Assembly (NCBI RefSeq): GCF_007655135.1
Contig: NC_045132.1
Span: forward strand, 8,494,001-8,558,000
Source: Punica granatum
Lineage: Eukaryota; Streptophyta; Magnoliopsida; Myrtales; Lythraceae
Direction: 5' to 3'
DNA: 64,000 nucleotides
The first letter of the stretch is position 1, and each line of letters begins with the position of its first letter. Below are positions 11,301-23,100 of this stretch, one piece after another. The notes under the pieces were generated by a model that saw nothing but the letters and a program-made list of their open reading frames with translations, was not told where the DNA came from and did no database searches. The translations under genes were made by a program, and so were the position numbers.

Positions 11301-12158
11301 CGGCTCGTCCTTCATGATGTAAAATCATGCCTTAACGCTTTGTATTTATGAAATTATTATCGTGTGTAATCATTAGCTAATAGGACTCATTTTTAGAGAA
11401 AATTTTGGCGAGTCATTGTGATCATGCCCCATGTGCTTGCCTTAGGGATTACAGGCCCACAATCCCCTTTTCTAAAGCTTCGACCATTTTGGTCACAGTG
11501 AGTAATCCCCGAGGTTAGCACGTGGCGGCCCGAGCGTTCTTGCGGGTTGGGTCGGTCTAGTTAATTGGTTATATGAGATGGATAGGTAAAGGGCATATTG
11601 AAGGGCCATGTAATTAGTGAGTCCATCTCATATCTCCAATCCAACTTAATTGGCCCAATCTATTATATTTCAAAATCCATGTGAGAGTGAGGATTATGAC
11701 CCATAATCAACTTGACAATCGATTAAAATTTGGCAAAAAAGTAGGCTGAGTTCTCGGGCGATCGGGAAAGCCGATCATAATAGAACCCCTGATCTCATAA
11801 TCTTTTAGTTCCAGAGACCACGACTTTAATGAACCTAGGAGGTAGTATCATGTCCCATCTTAGACCCCGAGTGACTTACACAATGCCAACAACATCCTGG
11901 ATGGGTTCACCACCACTCCCAACATTCAAATTCAGATTGAGCACTGCAGTAACATTGCCAACAGCATCAGGGATGGGCTGACCACCTGGGTTGCTCATTA
12001 CCCTCAATAACCTTCAGATTCAGATCGAGATCTTCAACCTTATCACCATCCCCAACAATCTCAAATAGGTAAGTGGCCGCTCCTTCCCTTCGGGAAAACC
12101 GATTGGAGCATGACCCAATTGTGAAAACCCATTTACGTGCGGATCCAACGTTCGCACA
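8327..12158 (+). mobile_element. Giant LTR of an Ogre/TAT-like element (LTR H), 3.8 kb
   Basis: It begins TGTAGATACCTAATTTCGTC directly after a purine tract, ends ...TTCGCACA at 12158, and is followed by the PBS-like TTGACGACTCCACTTGGGAC at 12161-12180. A TATA box (CTTTATATATAC) lies at about 9713. Some 860 bp downstream a splice-donor-like AAAGAG|GTACATT (10584) is followed by ATGCTTAGGGCCTC, a pairing also seen in the LTRs starting at 15775 and 31794. A PPT upstream and a PBS downstream suggest that this LTR is shared by two tandem elements. No protein is encoded. Confidence 0.6.
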
Positions 12159-12160
12159 AC

Positions 12161-12516
12161 TTGACGACTCCACTTGGGACGTTTGAGGGTTCAGGCTCAT
12201 TTGTTTGCTTACGTATGGTTTGCCATATTTTACGTGACTGTTGAGTATTTACGGCTTTTCATTTACTTTTTGCACTTTACTTCCTACATCACAATGCATA
12301 TCATACTAGTAAATTTAGATTCCTTGATCTGCGCCCCCCGGGTCGCAAGGAGAAGTTTTAGGTTAGATAGGAATCTCGTGTACGTGAACGCCCAAAGAGG
12401 ATGTCGTCTAGGCTTTTGAGAGGTTATGGCTCCTAGTCCAGCGCTCCCAACCGTAGCTAGCACGGTCCCTGTAGAATCATACCCCATATGCATTGCATAT
12501 AACCTCCAAGTCATTT
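12161..12516 (+). mobile_element. PBS and 5' leader remnant downstream of LTR H
   Basis: After the PBS (12161-12180) come GGGTTCAGGCTCATTTG, TTTTTGCACTTTAC, TTAGATAGGAATCTCG and TAGCACGGTCCCTGTAG in the same order as in the leader at 20095-20440 (GGGTTCGGGCTCATTCC, TTTTTGCAGTTTC, TTAGATAGGGGTTCCG, TAGCACGGTCCTTGTAG). It is therefore a homologous leader, cut off at 12516 by a MITE. Confidence 0.6.
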
Positions 12517-12820
12517 AGAGTGCGTTTGAATTGAGAGTTGAGTTGAGTTGAGTTTTGATTTTTATTGGTTTGTAATGATTGTATTGTTGAATTATGAGAA
12601 AAAGTGTGAAAAAGTAATAAATAATTGAGAGAAAATAATGATTGTGTTGTTGAATTGTGTAAAAGTAATGAATAGTTGAAAGAATTTAATATTAAAATTG
12701 AATTGAATGGTTAAAAATATTTAAAAAATAAAAAAGTAATTATTGTGATGTTGAATTGAAGATAAGTGGAGTTGAGTTGAGTTGAGTTAAACATTGTTTA
12801 TAAAACAAACACACCCTTAA
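12517..12820. mobile_element. MITE with GTGCGTTTG / CAAACACAC ends
   Basis: The left end AGAGTGCGTTTGAATTGAG and the right end AAAACAAACACACCCTT are inverted over about 10-12 bp. GTTGAGTTGAGTT runs lie just inside both ends. About 300 bp, AT-rich, non-coding. Confidence 0.5.
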
Positions 12821-14390
12821 ACTCGATTGTACTTTTTTTTTTGGCTAACCCGGAGTATTCGAGTTTTGCGATGCACGGAACGGGGTAATCACACAAACTC
12901 GATTGTACTTATGGAATTGGCTCGTAGGATAGGTTGTCTAAGGATTAGTTGAGCCTTTTTGGTATTTTCTCTCGACCCGTAGGATTGTGTCATAGGAGTA
13001 GTTGGTCTCTTTTGTATTTTTTTCCCTTTTTTTTTTGAAATAAAGTCTTGTACTTGTATACAATTAATAATGAAAATTTTACTTTTTTTTTGCCCTTGCA
13101 TCATCGTCTTTGAAATAAAACCCGAGAAAGAATGTCATCCCGATATGTATCTCCTTAGACGTACGCGATGTGAATATTTAGCGATCTCGAGAACGGTTGA
13201 GCGTGATTCACAGTTTACCTTAATCGTAGGTGTTGAGAGGTGATGAACCCATGGGTCGAGGGAGTAAAACTCGACCATGCTCGAACTACCAAGCTCGAGA
13301 ATCCACTTGAATTCCTCAGTGGTCAAATTTAGAATTGATTGAACATTTTATGAAATTTTGAAATAATTCACGGAGAAATTTATCTGGATTCCGAATATCG
13401 CAAATATCCAAGAATAGAATTCTCGTTTCTTCCTATTTTAAAAAATTCATTTCAAACAAGGGATGTAAGGAAAACTTAAAAGTTGAGTTAACATTCTCTT
13501 TTAGCAGGATTTTTCAAGCATCGCTTATCTTTATACATTCACTCATTCCATGCTTTTCATTTTCTTGTCTTTTTTTTTTTGCGAGGGAAATGGTTAAGGA
13601 AGTTTGAGCTCCAACAATGGTGCAATAAGAGAAGCACTTCAACGACAAGGCCCAACAAGCGAAAAAATCTCAACCATGATCAAAATGAAGGGTCCAATTA
13701 AAGTGTGTAACCACAAGAGTCCCATTGACACAGACACATTTTAACAACACTTTGATTTGGATTCTTTCATTGTTGAAAAAAAAAAGTACACATTCATGAA
13801 AAAATGACAAAAATGTCTTTTGGAACTTTTTCGATAACAAAAAAAAGTTCATGAAGTCGATAAAATTGGAGATTTACCAAGATGACTGAAATTGATAAAA
13901 GAAATCAATAATAGAGTGGAAGTGCATCATTGTTGAATTTCCCTATGAGGGGTCCCTCATAATCTAAGAGCATCTCCTGCAAATGTCTCAGGTACCGATT
14001 TTTGGTCAAGAGTAGTGAAATCTTATGGACCCACTACTTCAATTTATTGATAATGAATATATGAATGATGTGTTGGGCCGAGTGGATTAGGGTCAATCTA
14101 ATCCGATTTTGATTAATTAGAGTCTAATTAGGAGTAATTAGACTAATTTAAATGAAATTGACTTAAGTAGTGTTTCGGCCTTAGAAATTGGGATCCGATT
14201 GAGTCTAATCGAATGTCTTTAGGCTTGATTATTGTGGATGACTACCTTTGTGACTGTCGGCCAAACTTGTGTGTATAATTGAGTCAAAATCGGTCAAACC
14301 GTGAAACTAATTTATTAATTTGTAATAATCATGTATATTCAACTTAATTACAGGGGCTTAGGGATAATTAGATACAATTAGGGTGTTTTA
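12821..14390. other. Intergenic DNA, no gene seen
   Basis: AAACTCGATTGTACTT occurs at about 12820 and again at about 12896. Minus-strand frames of 60-71 codons (12889-13104, 13135-13326, 13670-13852) have no recognisable family and no splice or promoter support. The texture resembles decayed LTR sequence. Confidence 0.4.
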
Positions 14391-14625
14391 CGGTGCGTTT
14401 AGATTCAGAGTTAAAGTAATTTTGATTTTGATTGTGGAAAAAGACAAATGAGTTGGGATTATAAATTTGACTTGGAAAACGTGTGTTTTTATTGTGTAGT
14501 GTGTTGAGTTAAAGTTAAAGTTAAAATTTTTGACTTGGGAAATGTGTATTTTTATTGTATAGTATGTTGAGTTAAAGTTAAAGTTAAAATTAAAGTGATT
14601 TTAACTCCCAAAACAAACAGGCCTT
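14391..14625. mobile_element. MITE, GTGCGTTT family
   Basis: The left part GGTGCGTTTAGATTCAGAGT and the interior TTTGACTTGGAAAACGTGTG are nearly identical to 39658-39890. The right end is AAACAAACAGGCC. TTTA flanks on both sides allow a TTA duplication (PIF/Harbinger-like), but the ends are loose. Confidence 0.6.
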
Positions 14626-15383
14626 TAGACTCTTAGGAAGGTCATTGGGACCTCAAGGGTGGGTCATTAGGACCCGAAGTTCCCTAAATCGGATTAAAGT
14701 CAACCACTCAACTTAATTGGGTTAATAGTCCGATTTCTTGTGTGAAAATGGATAATCATATATATTGACATGTGTCACGGGGATTAAGTTTAATTATCCC
14801 GCTAGTTGAGTTTTAGGATTCAAATTAAAAGTCAACTTGACATTGAGGGATTAGGAACACTATTTTGTATAATTTTGGGGATTAATTGACTAATCCACGT
14901 AAACATGACTGTGTGAATGAAATCGGGAAACCGTGAATGAAATAAGTAGACATAGGAAATTGACATAGAATTTTTTTAGGTTAAGGGCTCTAGGCCAATT
15001 TTCCTCTTTTAGGCCTGAGACCAGTTTCTAAGCCCATAGTAGTTTCATGGGGCCTACAGAAATGTAGAATGAAGAGAAATTCAAAATTTTCTAACTGTGA
15101 AACTAGATTCCAAGACCTACTAGAAGAATATGAGTAGATAAAGTGTACGTGGAATCTTTTAAATCGTCGACCAAGCGCCCCAAGCGTGACACCATTACAA
15201 GTATCCACACCGAATTCATCGACGGTTCTTCGAGATCGGCGGTGCTAGCGGCCAACTCTCGAAGGAAAGACCGATACAACTCTAATCCTTATTGGACTAA
15301 TAAACCCACATAAGATCCATATTTGCCATATTTGATTTGACTCAAATTAGCTTTATGTACGTGTGATTCATCCCATGAACTAA

Positions 15384-15420
<37 letters not shown>

Positions 15421-15774
15421 AAAGTGCTTGGGATGGCTCTTCAAGTGAATGGCCGACGTGAGATTTGTTCTAATTAGCTTCCCTAAATGGCCATGCGTTG
15501 ATCTCATGCATGCAAGGTGGCCATCAAAATGGTCATGCATGTGGCCATGAGGTGGCTGACCATGCATAAGCCACATGGCGTCCACGTGAGCCCCTTTTCT
15601 GTCTTGATTCGTGTGTCGAATCATGTCCGTTACGTTTAATAAATCTGGTCTAATTAATCGGTAAATTTAATCTCATTAAATATTCGAATAATCAGTTACA
15701 CCTTAACTCGTCTAATCTCTATTAGACAGTTTCAGTGTTTCAAAACCATTCCATTGATTTGGTTGTAATGTGTG
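14626..15774. other. Intergenic DNA with a compound (CA)n(TA)n microsatellite
   Basis: No gene is supported. A compound ACAC...ATAT microsatellite occupies about 15383-15420. The 111-codon minus frame at 15289-15624 reads straight through that microsatellite and was rejected. Sequence rich in TTAATTAG and CTAATT words resembles decayed LTR DNA. Confidence 0.5.
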
Positions 15775-17113
15775 TGTCAGCACTCTATTTCGGTCCACTG
15801 GCTCTAGAGGGGCAAAATCGTCATTTTGTCATCCATCATAGGGAAATATTTTCAGCTAATCGCTCAAACATGCACGACTCCTAAAAATGGTGAATTTTCA
15901 TAATTTAACACCAATTTTATGATTTTTCAAGAAAATAATGCTATTTGGGACTTTTTTAGATTTCACGCACGTCAGCGTCAATTTTCATAATCCAAGACTA
16001 AATTAAGGCCGGAAAATATTTTATTGTATAACATTGATCCATAAATTGTTCTGAACACAATGTCGGTCCCAGATCATTTTTTCGACATCCAATTGTAAAG
16101 ACGAGAATTTTAATCTTTACGCACGTCAAATTTGAATTTTTAATCCAAAAAAAGGACTAAGGGATCAGAGTCGATCAGAGCCTGTCCGACCGACTCTTGC
16201 TCACATTTAAAAAAAAAATGACCGTTGCCCCTCCTCTTCCCCCCATTTTTTTTTGTCTTTTTCTCCCCTTCTTTCTTCTCCTCTTCTTCTCTCTCATTCT
16301 CCTCTTTTTCTTCTTCTTCCAGTAGAGTGAACAAAAGAAAAACCCTAGAGAAGCCGAAAAAAAAAAAACATAAAAACCCTAAGAAGAAGAATCTTAGCTC
16401 CCCTCTCTAACTCTCTCTCGGGGAACCGCCTCCTTGACGGAAATTTTTTCCCTCAACTAACTTCTCCTTACTGCCCACAGCTCCCTCACGACCTCACACA
16501 CCGCCCGCACCTCCCTCTCTCCCATTCCTCTCTGGTCACACTCGATCTGTTCCTCAATTGACACTCGAACACGACCTTCTCTTCACCGCTCCTCTCATGG
16601 TTCAATCTTCACTCAACTCAACCTCACAGAACACGCCGACCCTCTCATTTGTTGCTGCTGCATTTGCTTCCCCGTTAGACCTTCCCCGGGCTGCTTCCAT
16701 TGCTGCCTCGCCCTTTGCCAAGTTAAGTTGAGCTCCTTATTCTTTTCCTTCTCTGTACTCTTCCCGTTTGTCCTTTTTATGTTACATTGCCGCCTTGTTC
16801 TTTCCTGTTGCAGGGAGCTCCTTGAAAAGCCATGCTGCTCCTCGCATCCCGTCTCGACTTGTTGCGCGTGGCTCGCTGTGCTGCCCTTTGCCCATGTTCT
16901 TTTGTGTCGATTTTGTTGGCCTTTTCCCTCTTTTTTGCAGCTACTGTTGTTGCCATTGTTGCGACCCCTTTTCTCGACCAGTTGGAGCCGCTAGACGACT
17001 AACTGCAGCCCCATTGCTCTCTCCTTGCTGCTGTAGTATCCATGGGAAACCCGTAATCGGTTTGGTTCGAGGGATCTTCGACTCGAAATCCTCCTAACTC
17101 TAACTCGAGAGAG

Positions 17114-18790
17114 GTATAGTAAATCTCGATTTATTATCATGCTAGGGGCCTCATTTCCGTATATTTATGCTTGTTTAGATGATGATAATCTGAAATGAAT
17201 GTTCGTGGATTGTGCGGATGAGCGGATTTGTCTTGAATCTGATTTATGAACTTTCCGATTCGTTTCATTTCAGTCATGGGGGCATTTTTCGTTTCTTTTC
17301 AAATCAGTCCTAAACTTCCAAATTCGTTTTAAACAAGTCCCGGGCCATTATAGTCTTTTCCGAGAAGTCCCTGAATTTTTTGGAAATTTTCAATCATCCC
17401 AGGGAATTTTTAAAATTTATTTCAGTTTAGTCCCTGGAAAATTTTCCACCTTTCAGATCAACCTCCAACTTCTAAATGGGTTTCAAACATGTCCTGGGCT
17501 TTCAGCATTTTCCGATCAGTCTCTGAATTTTCCAAAATTTTTAATCATTCCAGGGAAGTGTTTAATTTGTTTCAGTTCAGTCCCTGTGACATTTTCTATT
17601 TTTGAAGATCAGTCTCGAACTTCTAAATATGTGAATAACAAGTCCTGGGCCACTTTTAGTATTTTCCGATCAGTCTCTGAATTTTCCAGAATTTTTAATC
17701 ATTCCAGGAAACTTTTCAATTTGTTTCAGTTCAGTCCCTGTGACATTTTCTATTTTTTCAGATCAGTCCAGAACTTTAAAATTCGTTTCAATCAAGTGCT
17801 AAGCCATTTTAAACAATTCCAGCTCATTCACAGAATTTTCAGGTCATTCAAATCAGTCCAGGGAACTTTTTCATTTGTTTCAGTTCAGTCCCTGTGACAT
17901 TTTCTGCTTTTTTCAGATCAGTCCCGAACTTTAAAATCTGTTTCAATCTGGTCCCAGGCCATTTTTAATTTCCACCCAGCCACAGAACTTTTCAGACCTT
18001 CCAAATTAGTCCAAGAAACTTTTCAAGCTATCTCAAATCAGTCCCAATTTTCTTGAAAATGTTCAATTCAGTCTTTGGACATTTTTAAAAGATTTCCAAC
18101 ATTTTCTACTTGGGTCCCCGACCAATAATACGCATGTTCTCTTTTAATGTGTTCTTGTCTCGTTTATTATGGGTATATAACATGACAATACATGTTCTTT
18201 TTATGTTTTCCCATCTCCATGGGTTGGTGCCGTTTTATCGATTCCAAAAATATTATGTTTGTGTATGCTTGTGTGCGTTTCCCGTGATCATGGCGGCACC
18301 GACTATGTAAAACATGTATGTTTACCATGTTTGATGTGATCATGTGTTTCTTGATCCGTGCCTAGACGCGTTCTTTACCGTTTTAATCGAAACCTCACAC
18401 GAATCGATATGATCATGTAAACTCGGCTTGAAATCAATCATTTAATTTCAAGATAGTCGAAAATTAGAGTTTATCGGGCGATCCACCCATGGCCATTCTG
18501 ATGGCTCGAAATCCTTAAATCAAAGCATTTAGCAAATTTCAATTAACGTAATTAATAATTCTATCAACGAGATAATTGGGATGTTCATACGATTAATTAA
18601 CTCACTTGGCCCTGATAACTTTGAATGAATTGGTAAGTAACCGGTAACACGTGTCGATAGGTTGTAAACAGGCGTTGTTTCCTTTCTTAAAATTCACAAT
18701 TTTACAAAAACTTGAGACACGCAGTCCGATGTGGCATGGACATCTAGGAAGAACTTGCACGTCCTAACTCGATGTCCCACTTGATTTCAG
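17114..18790 (+). promoter_or_regulatory. Candidate intron inside the 5' LTR leader
   Basis: Donor CGAGAGAG|GTATAG at 17114; acceptor CACTTGATTTCAG|GTAACTC ending at 18790. The donor lies at the same relative place, before a T(C)TAGGGGC(C)TC phrase, in the LTRs at 8327 and 31794. The acceptor phrase GATTTCAG|GTAACTCAGGTC recurs in the inverted solo LTR at 55330-60693. Splicing is inferred, not shown. Confidence 0.35.
17280..18100 (+). repeat. Imperfect tandem array with 154-bp spacing in the LTR
   Basis: The phrase CAGTTCAGTCCCTGTGACAT (first form CAGTTTAGTCCCTGG) begins at 17423, 17573, 17727 and 17881, with steps of 150, 154 and 154. Within each unit, shorter motifs (ATCAGTCC, TTTTCCA) recur every 30-50 bp. 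The start of the same array is kept in the 3' LTR (26737 and 26890, step 153). Confidence 0.75.
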
Positions 18791-20094
18791 GTAACTCAGG
18801 TCGGGGCGTGGAAGTTCTTTTTAGATCACTTCTGGATAGATTGACCGGTTCTTTGGCTCTTTCGGGGTTCTTGCACAACCCTGGAAGATCTAGGAAATTG
18901 GTCAGCGCCGGTCACAGGCCAAGGTGGCCTGCATTGCGTAGTATCTCTTCTTTTTTTATCTTTTTTTTTTTTTTCGAAAACAATTTTCACTAATAGCCTA
19001 TTTGCAATTTAGCGATACCCTAACATGATCTCGGGTAGTTAGATCGGGTATTTTGGTTCAAAGTAGAAACATCGGATTAATTGCGTACTTGGCTTAAGAC
19101 AAAATGGACAATGGTGGGTTAGGCACTAGGTTCTAGGGTTTTCAGGCAAAATCCATATTCCATAATAACATGTAACAACCACATTGTCATTATACATAAC
19201 AATTTAAAAATAACCCACGCATATGAGACTCGATTACAGCCTTTGTGTTTGTCGTGTCCACAAAATAATGCCGAATGCTACACGTCCTCTCTATCACCCC
19301 GCTTGTTTGTTTTAGGGTAGGATTTGCATGACAAGATATCCCGGTTAATAATCGGTTAATTCATGTAAATTCGGCAATAACAGAACCACATTGTTTATTT
19401 ATTTGTGTTTACTTGTTACATTCTTGTATATGTCTGTTATGCGGATCAAAGCCGATCCTTAGGAAACGATTTACACTGGTCCAACGCCCTTAACCGTTGA
19501 CCACGGGGTCCAATTCCCCATACACTGAGTGCGACTCTTAATTTAATTTTCAGTCTTTTCCAAATCACACAGTGAGCATGAGTAGAATAACGACCGAACG
19601 CAAACCGATCAGGATTCAGTCGTTATAATTTGTATTTTTATTTGAGAGAACAATGTAAGGGTTTATGTTGTACATTCATTCATGTAAGAATCCCAGTCGG
19701 AGAGTGGACGGTTTTAGTGCTTCTTCGAATTTATGGTGTCAAAACGGGCGAGTCGAGTGCAACCTTAAATCATGCGGTAAATAAATAAAAATGGCAAGCC
19801 TAGAAAGCTAGAGTACTGAAAGGGCGTGTAGGATATAGGCCTACACGTAATAGAATCCCCGAACTCGGAATTTCCGATTCCGTACAGACCATTGCCTTAG
19901 CATACTAGGTGTATCCCATACCCCTAGACCCGGGCAACTCACCGGTCATCGACCTTCGAGTCTTAAACAAGTAGTGGTGATTCTTTCTCACGTGCGTCCG
20001 TTGCGCGTCTCTGGGAAGGTTGACACTCCCAAGCCGCGTTGCATAGGCGCGCGGATGCATTCCCTGACGAAATTAAAATTCGGGTGCGCACAGC

Positions 20095-20114
20095 TTGGCG
20101 ACTCTACTAGGGAT
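20095..20114 (+). promoter_or_regulatory. Primer binding site, Ogre/TAT type
   Basis: TTGGCGACTCTACTAGGGAT two bases after the LTR end. This TGGCGACTC-type site is described for Ogre/TAT gypsy elements as complementary to tRNA-Arg. It sets the element's orientation as +. Confidence 0.65.
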
Positions 20115-23100
20115 CCCTTAAAGGGTTCGGGCTCATTCCCGCTTGCTTTGCTCGCTTGTCTATTTACCGCTTTTTGCAGTTTCTTGTTTATCTACTTCAC
20201 GCACTTCTATTTATGCACTCGCATTGCACATCATTCTGGCTCTACGAACCTATGGGTCGCTTCCCACGACCGATAATGGGAGCACAGGTTAGATAGGGGT
20301 TCCGAGTAAAGGTACGTCGCTCGGTTGGACCGTCGATTAGGCCCCCAAAGAGCCCCTCCCCCTCCCCCCCTCCGATTTCAAGGAATTCATGCCCTTGAGT
20401 AGGGAGCCCCTATCCCTAGATAGCACGGTCCTTGTAGTACCGAAACCATGCATCTGTTGAGCATCCATGCCATCCTCCAACTCGACTCCGACAACAGTCC
20501 ATCGAGTCAGCCTGCGTGCCAACTTGAGTCTTTTCTATTTCAAGAGCGATGTGCCTTGTAATTTATACTAAGTCGTGGGCATTTACTTTTTTCGCACACA
20601 TGCATCTTATGTTTTACAAAATTAGGGTGTCATTAATATTGACGAGTCCTAAGTTAGTCTTTCTTTCATCTTGGTAAGGGATGCTACACTCGGCCTCTTG
20701 TTTGCGCCTCAACAAAGTCCATCAGCACACGAGGATCCCACCGAGCCTCCGCAAACCAAGACCGGCACACCTGCCATGACATCCCTCACTTCAGGCATAG
20801 CCACCATGGTCGACCTCACCAACAGCAGAATCATTCACCTTCGCCGGTAAGCTGCTGAGAAAGATGAAGAACTCGTCGGCCAACCACAACCTTAGAGGGA
20901 GCTCGCTCAGACCCGTGCCAAACTACAGAGATGCAATCAGGAGCTCGCTTGAGCGAACGCCGTCTTGGAAAGGTCTAGGAAGAGGGCTCGTGGAGGCCCA
21001 CATATGCACTATAGGATAGATGTCTCCGCAAGGCCATCGCTTAGAACCAGTGCTTTCTAAGGTCGCGCTCGCTCAAACTCCGAATGTGGTGGAAGATCAA
21101 CTTAAGACTTCATTTCGCAAAAAAATTGCATTGTACTTTGAACTTCTCGAGTCAATAGGAATGACAATATTAGTTTTTGGGAATTCACGCATCACATGCA
21201 TCATATTTATTTATTGTTTTGCACGACGGCTAACACCCCACACTAATAGGTGAGCCGAGACAACTTTCGTAGATAGACTACTTGCGGTCTTCACCCTTCC
21301 ACCATGGTAAGGCGAGTCATGGTCCAATGGTTGCCGCACCTTCTCAGGCGAAGCTAACTCCCCACTCACCCGACACAACCGAGCGCACCATCGCTCGACC
21401 GAGCACACGCTTCTTCGCGCAACCAAACATGACCAACAATGCCTATGCCTGTCCTTCTACATGCTCGCACGATGCCTACCGGGCGAGTTCGATCCCTTAC
21501 GCCCTTATATTCAAATTACAATCAGTTATTGTTTCTTCATTGCTTTTTCTCTTCCCATTGCAGGAAATAACCGACAAGAAGACGGTTCGAACCTTAAACG
21601 ATCACAATTAAAAACAAGGGACACCTCCTGTCTAGCTTCATGGAACTGAGTCCCAACCCTCCCTCCGCAAAGATCGCAACCAAATGCTCCAACAGATAGA
21701 GCATGGCCCAGCCCACCTGCCACGAAAGTCATTTGCACAGTCACACCTTCGACCGGAGAATAGGGTCACCCCACCCTCTGTTGTGGCCATCAATCAATCA
21801 TCGGGGCAATACGCACTCTTCCTTAAACTCTCTTTTACATTTATTTATATGTATTCACAAATGGGCTCCCGGCATGAACAAACCCTTCAAGTGGCATTAG
21901 GATAATCCCAAGGATGCCCCACCAGTTTTGTCGGGCCTATTCGACCCGCCTGTTCTAATGGGACTTGGCTCCTCGAGCCTTCCGTAGGACGGCTATGCAT
22001 GCCTACCTGCAATCGAGGAAAGTACGCCTATGTGACCCCCAACCTTGGTCTGACCACTCCAATGTGGCGATGACTATACTCCCAGAAACAAGTGTCCCCA
22101 CGCGTGGCACCCCATGGGCCACGTGACGGATGAAGGGATCTTTAATGGGTCCACACCATATTTCTTACCACATATTCTACCGAACAATCGCCTAATACAT
22201 CATCTTCTTTGTCATCTTTCATAGGGACACACCGGTCATAGGTGAAGAGAGATGCACGGGGTCACGGCCCTCCGAGAACTCCTCTCGCACCTCTTTCCTT
22301 ATACTTCGACAGGGAAGGGGCTCGACGCGGAGGTACCCCTTACGAAGTTGAAGACAAAAGCGACTGAGTGAGCCATACACCGTTAATGCAACTGTCTTAA
22401 TCGATAAACAAGCATTACCTCTGGGGCAAGCATGCCCTTCGGCTTCAAAAGAATGCCACTCCAACAGACACCCGCTAGGGAGTAATGAAACACGATCGGG
22501 GGGCAAAGATCGTGGAAGACACTCGCCACCGGTAACATCCGCGTACACCAGGACATCCATGTCTAACATTCATTCTAGGGCCACCTTGGTTACCCCTTCC
22601 CTGGGGCATAACTTTGTACTTTTCTTTTACATAGACAATAGGGGAAAAACATAAGTAAAGCTTGCAAGGGAGAAAAAAAACGCTCGATTCGACTTCTAAA
22701 TGCGCAAGACATGTTCCAAAACCCGAACCCCACTAACGAGACCGGGGCAAGGACACATCAAGTCTCCACGAGGCGATGCGAATCAAAGCACCTACAGCAA
22801 CGTAAAAGTCAGGAAAAGCAAATCCAATGGGCACAAATAGACCCCGGTTTTAATAAAAAAAAAGAAGAAGAAAAGAGCCAAATAAATCAAGAAACCTGAT
22901 GCAAAAAGGCAACAATCGCGACTCCTCGATGGAGATAAAATGCAAAATAGAGCAAACTCGGGAGTCAAATTCGCTGGACTCTTCTTCCCTGCAAACCTGA
23001 GAGACAAAAGAATTGAGTCTGCTAGGTTGAAAATCCCTATGGGGCGGCCTAGGCAAAAGTTAGGACAAAAGAGAGGCACGATCGAAAGTCCCGAGGTGGG

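Larger units (their letters stand above)
15775..20092 (+). mobile_element. 5' LTR (4.3 kb) of a LARD-like Ogre/TAT derivative
   Basis: It starts TGTCAGCACTCTATTTCGGT and ends ...GGTGCGCACA at 20092, then GC and a PBS. The first 1.87 kb is repeated as the 3' LTR at 25086-26950 with high identity, which fixes the start. It contains a CT-rich leader (about 16250-16700), a splice-donor-like CGAGAGAG|GTATAG at 17114, a tandem array with 154-bp spacing, a candidate acceptor at 18790, and a conserved 3' part (19730-20092) also found at 36500-36875 and, inverted, at 55330-55720. The 88- and 109-codon frames at 16728-17097 recur in the 3' LTR but resemble no known protein and are probably chance. Confidence 0.8.

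Noticed and set aside
15289..15624. 111-codon minus-strand frame
   Set aside because: Reads through a (CA)n(TA)n microsatellite as a run of Cys-Val/Tyr-Ile codons.
16728..17097. 88- and 109-codon frames repeated at 26082-26411
   Set aside because: They are repeated because the LTR is repeated; Cys/Leu/Phe-rich low-complexity translation, no family. Possible uORFs, not counted as genes.
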